Source of the DNA: Acidobacteriota bacterium
GTDB lineage: Bacteria; Acidobacteriota; Thermoanaerobaculia; Multivoradales; SZUA-115
Reading direction: 5' to 3'
DNA: 64,000 nucleotides
Assembly: GCA_024277255.1 (NCBI GenBank)
Contig: JAJRVQ010000127.1
Location: forward strand, 1 to 64,000
Shown in pieces: positions 34,388-43,203 of this stretch. The notes under the pieces are model-generated. The model saw nothing but the letters and a program-made list of their open reading frames with translations, did not search any database and was not told where the DNA came from. Each line of letters opens with the position of its first letter. The stretch's first letter is position 1. The translations under genes were made by a program, and so were the position numbers.

Positions 34388-36709
34388 CTGTTTGAGACTT
34401 TCGTAGGCCGCATTGCAGCTGGGCGGCCTCTCTTCGCGATCCTTCTTGAGCAGCTGGTGGACCCAGCCCGCCCAGACGGCGGGAGTCTCCGAGCGTAGCG
34501 ATCTGAGATCGGCGGGTTCGGTGTTCAAGTGGTGGATCGAGATCTCCGCGATGGTCGAACCTTCGAACGGGCAACGGCCGGCGATCAGAGTGAAGGCGAC
34601 CACGCCCAGCGAGTAGAGGTCGGTGCGCGGGTCAAGGTCTAGACCTTGGATCTGCTCCGGGGACATGTAGCGTGGAGTACCGACCGCGGTGCCGGTCGCG
34701 GTCAGACGGGTCGCTTGGCTTTTCATGTGGGCGATGCCGAAGTCGAGGACCTTGATCCTCCGGTCGGTGAGGAAGACATTGCCCGGCTTGAGATCGCGAT
34801 GAATGACCCCTTCGGCATGGGCCGCGGTGAGCCCTGCCAGGACCCCGGCCAGAATCGATTTGACCGACTCGAAAGGCAGCGAGCCATGCATCTCCAGGAC
34901 GGAGTCGAGGCTCTGGCCTTCGAGCAGTTCCATGGTGAGGAAGAGACCGCCCGCGAACCGCCCTACGTCGTAGACCCGGACGATGTTCGGGTGAGTGATG
35001 CGGCGGCAAATCTGCACCTCGCGCAAGAGTCTCGCCTCTTCGTCGCTGCCGGCGCTCATCGGACCGAGGAGTGTCTTGATGGCGACCCGTTCGTCGAGTT
35101 CGCGATCGAAGGCCTCGAAGACGCGTCCCATGCCGCCTCGCGCCAGTTCTCGCCGCAGTTCGTAGCGCCCGACGAGGATTTCGCCGGCCACGATACCGTC
35201 GCTGAGGCGTAGGTCTGACACCGGCTCGGCGTTGCCCACCGTCGGATTGGTCAGAGCGGCGCCGGCGCCCTGAGAGGTGCGCAGTGTGGAGGTCAGGTTG
35301 GCCAGCCGCCGGGTGACATCGCGGTGGTCCGGTTTCAGCGCTTGCAGTTTGGCGTAGAGCAAACTCGCTTCATGGTCCTGCGACAACTGTTCGAGAACTC
35401 TACCTTCCCAGTAGAACCGTTCGAGCGCTTGTGCTCCGACGGCGCGCGGATCGGTCGATAGGCGGCGGACGGTGTGCAGAGCCTCATCCAGACGGCCGTC
35501 TTCGAGCAGCAAGGGAGCCAATTTCACCGTGGCGTCGGTGAAGTCCCGGCTGCCCTGCGGTACCCGATCGAGGGCTTCGATGGCCTGCTGTGTGGCGCCG
35601 GCGGCGAGGAAGCAGTTGGCCGCTTTGAGGTGCTGGTTCTGCCGCAGGTAGCCGTGACCGGCCCTTTCCTGCATACCGGCTTGCAGGAAGAGTTCGATCG
35701 CGTCGCTGATCAGCCCGGCACCTTCGGCGATCTCGGCGGCCCGCGCCGGGTTGCCCGAGCCGGCATAGCAGCGAACCGCGTCGCGCGGTCGCTTGGCTTT
35801 CTGGAATGCCTCGGCGGCCTCCCTTCTTTGGCCGGCGGCCTCGCAGCATTGGGCGACGCAAACCCAGTCCTGGACCTGGGCGAAGAGCTTGGCGGCGCTG
35901 GCGAAGTTGCGATGCTGGCGCAGGAGTTCAGCCGCCTCGGCGGTATGCCCGCAGCGTTGGAGCATTCTTGCCTTGTTCTCAGGCTCCAGCCCCTTGATCC
36001 CGCGCAACACCCGATAGGCGTCGTCCATCCGCCTGAGTTCGACGTGTGCACGGAAGGCCTCCAGATGGCGACCGGCTCTTTCCAGGAGGTCGGCGGCCTG
36101 CTTGGTCGGACCCTGGTCGGCGACGACCCGGCCGGCCTCTTTCTCCTCGCCGAGTTTGGCCAGCAGCTGGGCACGCCGGGCGTTGACCTCGCGCAGTTTC
36201 CCGCGCACCTCGAGATTCAATTCCGAACCCTTGCCGTGCAGCCGCTTGGCCTCGAGTTCCAGGGTGCGAACCGCATCGCGCAGACGGCCCATCCGCTCGT
36301 AGAGCGAAGCGGACATGCCCCACAGTCTGGCCCGTTCGTAGAGTTTGGCGGCACGCAGATCTTCCTTCAACCGGGCAGCGATCTGCGCCGCCGGGCCCCA
36401 GGCACCACCCAACTCGAACATCAACAGGGCTTCCTTCAGCCGGCCGGCGGCCTTGAGCACCTCACCGGCTTGTTTGGGCTTGGCCCCGGCGGGAACTTCG
36501 GCCTCTTTGCCGAGGACCGCCTGGAAGGAGTAGCGAACCGCGTCGGCGTGCTTACCGGCACGCGCTGCCAGCTCCAACGCCTTGAGCATGTTCCCCGATT
36601 TGGCATAGATGCCCGCCGCTTCGGCGAAGCGCCCCTCCTTCTCGGCAAGCTTCGCCAGACTGCTGTGGTCGCGAGTGATCCAAGCTCCCAACCTGGACTT
36701 TTTAAGCAC
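34376..36709 (-). CDS. Large Ser/Thr protein kinase with N-terminal helical repeats
   Basis: The C-terminal part (about residues 516-777) is a Hanks-type kinase: G-loop [38 protein letters not shown], and YMSPEQIQG; all catalytic residues are present. The N-terminal 500 residues are a long row of helix-turn-helix repeats of the TPR/clathrin kind (segments with AA..Y..AGR..EA..L.. patterns such as [21 protein letters not shown]). There is no membrane segment or PASTA domain. I use GTG at 36709 after GGAAGGAGAG; a TTG at 36751 is the other option. The ECF sigma factor gene is divergent from it. Targets unknown. Confidence 0.9.
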   Translation of the reverse strand: MLKKSRLGAWITRDHSSLAKLAEKEGRFAEAAGIYAKSGNMLKALELAARAGKHADAVRYSFQAVLGKEAEVPAGAKPKQAGEVLKAAGRLKEALLMFELGGAWGPAAQIAARLKEDLRAAKLYERARLWGMSASLYERMGRLRDAVRTLELEAKRLHGKGSELNLEVRGKLREVNARRAQLLAKLGEEKEAGRVVADQGPTKQAADLLERAGRHLEAFRAHVELRRMDDAYRVLRGIKGLEPENKARMLQRCGHTAEAAELLRQHRNFASAAKLFAQVQDWVCVAQCCEAAGQRREAAEAFQKAKRPRDAVRCYAGSGNPARAAEIAEGAGLISDAIELFLQAGMQERAGHGYLRQNQHLKAANCFLAAGATQQAIEALDRVPQGSRDFTDATVKLAPLLLEDGRLDEALHTVRRLSTDPRAVGAQALERFYWEGRVLEQLSQDHEASLLYAKLQALKPDHRDVTRRLANLTSTLRTSQGAGAALTNPTVGNAEPVSDLRLSDGIVAGEILVGRYELRRELARGGMGRVFEAFDRELDERVAIKTLLGPMSAGSDEEARLLREVQICRRITHPNIVRVYDVGRFAGGLFLTMELLEGQSLDSVLEMHGSLPFESVKSILAGVLAGLTAAHAEGVIHRDLKPGNVFLTDRRIKVLDFGIAHMKSQATRLTATGTAVGTPRYMSPEQIQGLDLDPRTDLYSLGVVAFTLIAGRCPFEGSTIAEISIHHLNTEPADLRSLRSETPAVWAGWVHQLLKKDREERPPSCNAAYESLKQLPA

Positions 36710-36881
36710 GATGCGAGGCTCTCCTTCCTCTGGGGTTGCCGAAATATACAAGAAGGCTTGGTCAAACCTCTAGGCGCCCTTCCTCCGTTTTGGTTACGCG
36801 GGCCCGGGCTTGCTGCCGTGGCCTTTCCTCCGCCGCACTCTCCCCCGCTTCTTGCCAGCTCCAATGGTAGGCTTGAATGGC

Positions 36882-37712
36882 ATGAGCTCCAGCACGGAAC
36901 TTGCCGGGTCTTCGGCCAACAACCCCGCCATCCAGGCGATGAACGCCGATCAGGCGATCACCACCCTGATGAGCCAGCATGGCGGAAAGCTCTTCGGGCT
37001 CAGTCTTCGCCTCTGTGGTTCGCGAGAGGATGCCGAAGAGCTGGTGCAGGACATCTTCCTCACCGCCTTTCGAAAATGGAACCAGTTCGAAGGTCGCTCG
37101 GAGCCCACCACTTGGCTCTACACCATCGCGGCGCGCGCTTGCATGAGGAAGCAGCGCAAGCGAGCCGGCGAGCCGACCAGCCTCGAATCGCTGGAGGCGC
37201 TCGTTCCGAACGACGGGTCGACAGTTCCCGAGGTGGCGACCGATGTGCGCAGCCCCTACGAGCGCCGGGTTCAGAAAGAGGTTCAGGAGGCGGTCGAGCG
37301 TGCGCTGGACGAGATTCCTCCACACTTCCGCATGGCGTTGATCCTCAAGGACATCGCGGATCTCAGTCTGGCCGAAGTGGCTGCCATTCTGGGAATCAAG
37401 GAGCAGACCGCCAAGACTCGGGTCTACCGGGCGCGGCTGGCTTTACGCAAGTCGATGGCCAGCTCGCTACCGCAGCGCTCGCTGCGCGATCCCGGTGCAC
37501 CGCCCATCTGTCGCGACCTGCTATTGGCGAAACTGGACACGCTGGATCGCGGGGTTGAATTCCCCTTGGCTCCGGAGGTGCTCACCGATCGCTGCAAGTC
37601 CTTCTTCAAGACGCTGGACCTGACCCGAGAGGCCTGCCGGCGAATCGGTCAGGGTGAGATACCCGCCGTGGCGCGCACCCGGATCAAAGCTGCTCTCGGG
37701 GTGGCGCCCTAA
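36882..37712 (+). CDS. ECF-type RNA polymerase sigma factor with C-terminal extension
   Basis: The protein has sigma region 2 (DAEELVQDIFLTAFRKWNQF, TTWLYTIAARACMRKQRKR) and region 4 (LDEIPPHFRMALILKDIADL, LAEVAAILGIKEQTAKTRVY). After region 4 there is an unusual extension of about 70 residues, PPICRDLLLAKLDTLDRG...RCKSFFKTLDLTREACRR, with three cysteines; it may be a regulatory or zinc-binding tail. The ATG at 36882 gives 276 residues, against about 190 for a minimal ECF factor. An ATG at 36864 is possible. It is divergent from the kinase gene, separated by about 170 bp, so the two may form a signalling pair; that link is inference. Confidence 0.85.
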   Translation: MSSSTELAGSSANNPAIQAMNADQAITTLMSQHGGKLFGLSLRLCGSREDAEELVQDIFLTAFRKWNQFEGRSEPTTWLYTIAARACMRKQRKRAGEPTSLESLEALVPNDGSTVPEVATDVRSPYERRVQKEVQEAVERALDEIPPHFRMALILKDIADLSLAEVAAILGIKEQTAKTRVYRARLALRKSMASSLPQRSLRDPGAPPICRDLLLAKLDTLDRGVEFPLAPEVLTDRCKSFFKTLDLTREACRRIGQGEIPAVARTRIKAALGVAP

Positions 37713-37713
37713 A

Positions 37714-39132
37714 TTAGCAGCCCGCGGTGGTCGCTGCTTCCGCCGTTTGCCAGTTGGCGAAGTCGTCGTCGACATAGGTCGTCTTGAAGCCGTGGTGTTC
37801 GAGCATCGCCGAAGCCGCGGCCGCCCGTGCACCGGTGAGGCAGTAGACGAAGAGTTCTCTGTTGGCGGGAACTTCGTCCAGACGGTCCAGGAGACGGGTG
37901 TGCGCGATGTTCAAGGCCGATGGAATATGGCCCTGCGCGTATTCGGCAGCGCCGCGAACGTCGAGAGTCAGCGCGTCGGAGACCTGCCGTAGCTGCTCGA
38001 AATCGATCACCTCGGTGGCCACGAGTCCGCTGGCCTCGTCCAGTTCTCGTGGGGAGATGAAGCCCTCGATCTTGTCCAGGCCAATGCGCACCAGCTCGCG
38101 GACCGCGTCGTCCAGCTGATCTTCTTCCGCCACCAAGTAGATCCGCTGCTCCGGCAGTAGGTACGAGCCGGTGACCGTCGGGAAGGATCTATCGAGAGGT
38201 GCGTAGAGAGATCCCCGAACGTGTCCACGCATGAACGCGGTACGGTCCAGTCGCGTGTCGATGACTATGGAGTCGGGCTCGCTGGAGAGTTCGGCGACTT
38301 CTTCGAGCGACACCGGCCAGGGCATGGGCAGCTCGCCGAGTAGCGGGACCCCTTCCTTGTTGAGCCTCTTCATGCGGGCGAAATAGAGCGGCGGTTCCGG
38401 TTGTCCGTCGAGAATGGCCTTGACGAAGAAATCTTCGCCCCGGGAGGCGGCCTTGATTGCGCTGTTGGCGATACGTTCGTAGCCGACGGTGGAGGTCGGA
38501 ACCGCGCCGAGGGCCTTGCCGCAGGCGCTGCCGGCGCCGTGGGCGGGCCAGACTTGCAGGAAGTCGGGCAGTTTGAGGAAGCTCTGGACCGATCGATAGA
38601 GCTGCTTCGCCGAGGGGGTCATCGCTCCTTTCACTCCGGCGGCGGATTCGAGGAGGTCCGGCCGGCCGAGATCGCCGACGAAGACAAAGTCGCCGCTGAT
38701 CAGCCCCATCGGCTCGGTCATGCCGGAGCCGTGGTCGATGATGAGGAAACTCACGTGCTCGGGAGTGTGGCCGGGAGTGTGGAGTACTTCGAGTTCGATA
38801 TTGCCGACAGCGAAGCGATCCCCGTGGTGGATCAAGGTCGCATCGTAGTTGCCGCTCTTCAGCCACTGGTACTTCCAGTCCGCGTCACCCTCGTCGGAGA
38901 GATGGAGCTTGGCACCGGTGCGCTCGGCGAGTTCGCGGGCACCGGAGAGAAAATCCGCGTGGATGTGCGTCTCGGTCACCGCCGTGATGTGCAGCCCTTC
39001 GTCCTTGGCCAGTTCGATATAGCGATCGATATCTCGTTCGGGGTCGATGAGGACGGCTTCCATCGTCCGCTGACAGCCGATCAGATAGGCGTACTGGGCG
39101 AGGTTCGGGTCTGAGATCTGGCGGAACAGCAT
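37714..39132 (-). CDS. Persulfide dioxygenase-like MBL-fold protein fused to two rhodanese domains
   Basis: The 472-residue protein starts with a metallo-beta-lactamase domain whose HxHxD motif is TETHIHADFLSGA, followed by VLHTPGHTPEHVSF, LISGDFVFVGDLGRPDL and WPAHGAGSACG; this matches persulfide dioxygenase relatives. Two rhodanese-like domains follow (about 268-360 and 372-472). The second holds the catalytic Cys in ELFVYCLTGARAAAAS; the first has VAEEDQ at that place and lacks the Cys. Such fusions oxidise glutathione or other persulfides and transfer sulfur. The ATG at 39132 has AAGGAAA upstream. It ends 1 bp from the convergent sigma gene. Confidence 0.9.
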   Translation of the reverse strand: MLFRQISDPNLAQYAYLIGCQRTMEAVLIDPERDIDRYIELAKDEGLHITAVTETHIHADFLSGARELAERTGAKLHLSDEGDADWKYQWLKSGNYDATLIHHGDRFAVGNIELEVLHTPGHTPEHVSFLIIDHGSGMTEPMGLISGDFVFVGDLGRPDLLESAAGVKGAMTPSAKQLYRSVQSFLKLPDFLQVWPAHGAGSACGKALGAVPTSTVGYERIANSAIKAASRGEDFFVKAILDGQPEPPLYFARMKRLNKEGVPLLGELPMPWPVSLEEVAELSSEPDSIVIDTRLDRTAFMRGHVRGSLYAPLDRSFPTVTGSYLLPEQRIYLVAEEDQLDDAVRELVRIGLDKIEGFISPRELDEASGLVATEVIDFEQLRQVSDALTLDVRGAAEYAQGHIPSALNIAHTRLLDRLDEVPANRELFVYCLTGARAAAASAMLEHHGFKTTYVDDDFANWQTAEAATTAGC

Positions 39133-39430
39133 TGAAGTTTCCTTGTCGAAGTGGGATCACCGGGGTCGATGAGTCCTGTTCATCCTGATGACAAAGCTTG
39201 ATCACATAGTTTACAGCCTGAACGCTGGAGTCGACCCGCTGGCGCCGGCAACTTCCCGGCCGCACGCTCGTAACTGGAATTGCTACGATAGTTGTAGGTG
39301 GTGACGGCGGAGGTCACAATGCTTCCCTCAACAACGGCTCTGGAGATGCTGATGAACGAGGCTCGAAACCGGTTCTTCGCCGGTGCTGGAGTACTGATCT
39401 TCTCCATCGCTGCCCTGCAGCTGCTGCACC

Positions 39431-39736
39431 CTCGACCTGGCAGTGACGCTGGCGGATGGATCGGTCTAGAGCTGGCACCTCGACCCCGTAACCTACCTGG
39501 AAGTCGCGGTGGATTCTGAGATCAATGACCACACGCACGGGCCGCAGCGGATGACCCAGCGGATCTTCTTCGACGACTTCCGGCAGGTCGAAGGACTCGT
39601 CCTCCCCTTCAGCCTCGAGTATGAGTTCTGGGCACGGCTGGAGACGATGCGCAGCGATCAGGTTCGAGTGGATGGCGAAGTCGCCGACGAGCGCTTCAGC
39701 CCTCCACCGACACTCGAAGTCGATGCACCGCCCTAG
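39431..39736 (+). pseudogene. Remnant of a secreted protein related to outer-membrane lipoprotein-sorting-type proteins
   Basis: Reading the plus strand in one frame gives VTLADGSV, an in-frame TAG, then SWHLDPVTYLEVAVDSEIND, MTQRIFFDDFRQVEGLVLPF and QVRVDGEVADERFSPPP. The phrases 'DG...W.DP.TYL', 'FDDFR.V.GL.LPF' and 'F..P' resemble the C-terminal sheet of lipoprotein-sorting/LolA-like proteins common in Acidobacteria. The amber codon at about 39467-39469 and the lack of any start or upstream half point to a decaying fragment. The upstream sequence to 39133 has no good frame either. The match is by pattern only, so family naming is uncertain. Confidence 0.45.
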
Positions 39737-39994
39737 CCATCGCTCCACCGGGGGGCTACACTAACCAGGTAGCCCCGTGGCTCCAGCTCGCAGAACCACT
39801 CCACTGTCTCGGCTCTCTTGGCGGCAGCTTCCTCCCTCGTCCGCGATCATTCCAGTCCGTTCTTTCTCGTCAGATCAGTTCGTTCCATTGTACAAGAGAG
39901 TTACAGATGAGGAGACTTGCAGAACCATCTATGCAATGGTAGTGTCCCTCAATTCACCTTGGCGTTCTGTACATAACCGAGAGGTACCCGCCTT
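39737..39994. other. Intergenic region with a stem-loop at 39752-39776
   Basis: GGGGCTAC (39752-39759) pairs with GTAGCCCC (39769-39776) across a 9-base loop, just after the end of the gene remnant; outer bases extend the stem with a bulge. There is no T-tract, so it may be the leftover terminator of the lost gene. I see nothing else in the 220 bases before the DUF1800 gene. Confidence 0.4.
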
Positions 39995-41731
39995 ATGAGT
40001 TACAGGTTTTTTTCGACTTCGGTCGAGACATTGAAGCGGGAGGGTGAGCGGCGAGCCAAGCTCGCAGCCAAGATCGAGGCGAAGATTTCGCGTATTCGTC
40101 GCGGTAGGCCTCCAGAGAAGTTGGATCGTCGTGCCTTGTTGCTGAGTCAGCCTCCGAGGTTGCCGGCACACAAATCGATTCCGGCCCCACCCAAAGCGGC
40201 GGTGATCGCCTTCACCCGACTCGGTTTCGGCCCCACTCCCTCGGAAGTGGCGGACTTTGACGGGTTGGCCGGCGACGACGCCACGCGGTTGCAGATCTGG
40301 CTCGATCAACAGCTCGATCCGGCGAGCATCGATGACAGCGCCGCCGAGGCGCGGATCGCCCAGTCAGGATTCACCACCCTCGACAAGACTCTCGAACAGC
40401 TGTGGGCGGACCACGTCGTGCCTGACAACATTCCGTGGGAGGAGCGCGCCCGTCCTTTCTACGAGAGTCAGTACGCCACCTTCTTGCGCGCCATCCACAG
40501 CCGGCGCCAGTTGTACGAAGTGATGGTCGACTTCTGGCACAACCACTTCAACGTCTTCGGCGACGAAAGCCCCTGGCTTTCGACCTGGCCGCACACCGAT
40601 CGCGATGCCATTCGAGCGCACTCTTTGGGCAACTTCCGGCAGATGCTGGAAGCGGTCGCCAAGACCCCTTCGATGCTTCTCTACCTGAACAACGCGGTCA
40701 ATTCCTTCGAGGATGCCAACGAGAACTTTGGCCGCGAGTTGATGGAGCTGCACACCCTCGGTGCCGCCTCGTACTACGGGAATATCCCGGCGGGCCAGGT
40801 GCCGGTGGATGGACAGGGCAACCCCAAGGGCTATGTCGAGGAGGACGTCATCGCCGCCGCCCGGTGCCTGACCGGTTGGACCTTGCGCGATCGCCCCTGG
40901 GATCCCGATTTTGGCAACACCGGCAGCTTCTTCTACCACGCCCCCGACCACGACAACGCCCCGAAGCACATCATCGGAGTCGACCTGCCGGCCAACCAGC
41001 CGGCGATGAAGGACGGACAAGATCTTCTCGACATCCTGGCGCAGCATCCGAGCACCGGCCAGCATGTGGCCACCAAGATCGTCCGCCGGATCCTCGGCGA
41101 CTCCCCACCGCAGTCGGTGGTCGACGCCGCCGCGGCGGTCTTCACCGCGCAGCATGCGGCACCCGATCAGATCGCCCAGGTGGTGCGCACCATCGTTTTG
41201 TCGCCGGAGTTTCTGACCACCTGGGCGGACAAGGTCAAGCGGCCCTTCGAGATTGCGGTGAGCGCCTTTCGCGGTGTAGGAGCCGACATTCCGTTCCGGA
41301 TCGGCGATCCCGCCACCGACTGGTTTGACTGGGTCTATCGACCGACCGGACAGCCGCTCTTCTCGTGGCATCCGCCCAACGGTTTTCCCGATGTCAAGCC
41401 GGCGTGGAACAGCACCTCGCCTCGCGTCATGTGCTGGCGGCTGGCCAACTCGCTGCTGGCCTTCGACGACGAGAATGGCAACTACTACCTCGACGCCCCG
41501 GCGCTGACTCCTCCCGGGGTGCGCACCGCGCGCGACATCGTCGATTTCTGGGTCCAGCGCATTCTCTCCAGATCCGTGACCGCGCAGGAAGAGGCGGAGC
41601 TGATCTCTTTCATGGCCCAGGGCCACAACCCCGACTTCGACCTACCGGTCGATACCGACCAAGACACCGCCGACCGCATCCGGTCGCTCGTTTCCCTGAT
41701 CATTCAATCTCCGAGCTTCTTGTGGCGATGA
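39995..41731 (+). CDS. DUF1800 family protein
   Basis: The 578-residue protein has the DUF1800 pattern: VIAFTRLGFGPTPSEVADF, LYEVMVDFWHNHFNVF, TPSMLLYLNNA, NFGRELMELHTLG, VIAAARCLTGWTL, FFYHAPDHDNAPKHIIG and the end LIIQSPSFLWR. No signal peptide is clear at the N-terminus. DUF1800 genes usually sit beside DUF1501 genes, as here (40 bp apart); the pair is thought to work in the envelope, but no reaction is known. A ribosome site GAGAGG lies 11 bases before the ATG. Confidence 0.93.
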   Translation: MSYRFFSTSVETLKREGERRAKLAAKIEAKISRIRRGRPPEKLDRRALLLSQPPRLPAHKSIPAPPKAAVIAFTRLGFGPTPSEVADFDGLAGDDATRLQIWLDQQLDPASIDDSAAEARIAQSGFTTLDKTLEQLWADHVVPDNIPWEERARPFYESQYATFLRAIHSRRQLYEVMVDFWHNHFNVFGDESPWLSTWPHTDRDAIRAHSLGNFRQMLEAVAKTPSMLLYLNNAVNSFEDANENFGRELMELHTLGAASYYGNIPAGQVPVDGQGNPKGYVEEDVIAAARCLTGWTLRDRPWDPDFGNTGSFFYHAPDHDNAPKHIIGVDLPANQPAMKDGQDLLDILAQHPSTGQHVATKIVRRILGDSPPQSVVDAAAAVFTAQHAAPDQIAQVVRTIVLSPEFLTTWADKVKRPFEIAVSAFRGVGADIPFRIGDPATDWFDWVYRPTGQPLFSWHPPNGFPDVKPAWNSTSPRVMCWRLANSLLAFDDENGNYYLDAPALTPPGVRTARDIVDFWVQRILSRSVTAQEEAELISFMAQGHNPDFDLPVDTDQDTADRIRSLVSLIIQSPSFLWR

Positions 41732-41771
41732 ATCGCCGAGCAGCGCACGAACCTCGAGGAGGTCTAGTTTA

Positions 41772-43127
41772 ATGTCTAGTAGATTCACTCGGCGCGGATT
41801 CTTGACCGGTTGCTCGGCGGCCATCGCCGGCCTGGCCGGTTCCCGTTTCAATACCGTGGCGTTCGGAGACCCGCTCCTCAATCAAGAGATTCTGGTCTAT
41901 ATCTTCTTGCGTGGCGGCCTCGATGGCTTGAGCCTGGTTCCGCCTATCGCCGGAGTTGATCGCGGCCACTACGAGGCCGCACGCCCCACTCTGCAAGTGC
42001 CGGTTACGGGGCCCGGGGCGGCCCTCAACTTGGACGGCCAATTCGGCCTGCACCCGTCCGCCGCACCGCTCCACAGCCTCTACCAGAACGGAAATCTGGC
42101 CATCATCCAGGCGGCCGGTATCAAGGATCTGGTCAACAAGTCCCACTTCGATGCCATGCAGTTCGTGGAACTCGGGACACCGGGTTTCAAGAGCACGACC
42201 ACAGGCTGGATGACCCGCCATCTGTCCAGCGCGGCCAACCTGCCGGCCAACCCGGTGATGCCATCGCTGGCCATCGGCGATCTCCAACCGCAGTCCTTGC
42301 TGGGGTCGCTGCAATCGGTGAACCTGGCGGATCCGGCCGAGTTCGACATCGACAACGGACCCTGGCTGTGGCGCAACGCCCAGCGCACCGCGCTACGGGC
42401 GATGTACCAAGGCAGTACCTCGTGGCTCCACGACGCCGGCGTGCAGGCGTTGGACGCGGTCGACATCGTGCAACTCAACGTGCAGGGCGGTTACACGCCG
42501 GCCAACGGAGCGGTCTACCCCTCCGGCACGTTCGGCGACAACATGCGAACCCTGGCTCAGATGGTCAAGCTCGATCTGGGCCTTCAGGTGGCCACCATCG
42601 ACCTGGGTGGATTCGACACTCACGATGCCCAAGGCACCGCTGTAGGCGGCTTCCTGGCCACTCTGCTGGCGGAGTTGTCGGAGGGTTTGGCGGCCTTCTA
42701 CACCGATCTAGACGGTGCCGGTGCCACCAACTACACGCAACGGCTCACCGTCGTCGTGCAGAGCGAATTCGGTCGCGAGTTGCCGGAGAACAACAATGAG
42801 GGAACCGAGCACGGTTACGGCAACCTGATGATGGTGCTCTCGGGCAATGCCGTGGGCGGAGTTCACGGCAACTGGCCCGGGCTGGCGCTGGGTGCGCTGA
42901 CCGACGGCACCGACGTCACTGTGACCACCGACTACCGGCAAGTGCTGAGTGAGATCCTGATTCGCCGGATGTGCAACCCGCAGCTGGGTCAGATCTTCCC
43001 GGGTCTCACCGAGTACACCCCGTTGGGGATCGTCACCGGTGCCAACTTGACGCCGGTCTTTGGCAACGAGATCTTCCGGGACGGCTTTGAGAACGGTGAC
43101 CTGGGCGGTTGGTCGTCGCAGGTCTGA
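41772..43127 (+). CDS. DUF1501 family protein with Tat signal
   Basis: The 451-residue protein begins SSRFTRRGFLTGCSAAIAGLAG, a twin-arginine (RRGF) signal, so it is exported folded. The DUF1501 core is marked by VYIFLRGGLDGLSLVPP, GHYEAARPTL, and VVVQSEFGRELPENNNEGTEHGY; the family belongs to the alkaline phosphatase/sulfatase-like fold, but I cannot name metal ligands with certainty. The C-terminus ends FRDGFENGDLGGWSSQV, like the short 'DGFESGD...W' tails found in many secreted proteins of this group. AGGAGG lies 9 bases before the ATG. It is paired with the DUF1800 gene just upstream. Confidence 0.92.
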   Translation: MSSRFTRRGFLTGCSAAIAGLAGSRFNTVAFGDPLLNQEILVYIFLRGGLDGLSLVPPIAGVDRGHYEAARPTLQVPVTGPGAALNLDGQFGLHPSAAPLHSLYQNGNLAIIQAAGIKDLVNKSHFDAMQFVELGTPGFKSTTTGWMTRHLSSAANLPANPVMPSLAIGDLQPQSLLGSLQSVNLADPAEFDIDNGPWLWRNAQRTALRAMYQGSTSWLHDAGVQALDAVDIVQLNVQGGYTPANGAVYPSGTFGDNMRTLAQMVKLDLGLQVATIDLGGFDTHDAQGTAVGGFLATLLAELSEGLAAFYTDLDGAGATNYTQRLTVVVQSEFGRELPENNNEGTEHGYGNLMMVLSGNAVGGVHGNWPGLALGALTDGTDVTVTTDYRQVLSEILIRRMCNPQLGQIFPGLTEYTPLGIVTGANLTPVFGNEIFRDGFENGDLGGWSSQV

Positions 43128-43203
43128 GATTCACCAGCCCGCTGAGCCGAGTTGTCCTCGGCTCAGCGGGCATCCGAACCTGCTCAGCGGCTGGCCCGTG
43201 GCC

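Noticed and set aside
35474-37558. 694-codon open frame on the plus strand over the kinase and sigma gene
   Set aside because: It covers the helical-repeat kinase on the other strand and runs through the sigma factor gene in a wrong frame; no independent support.
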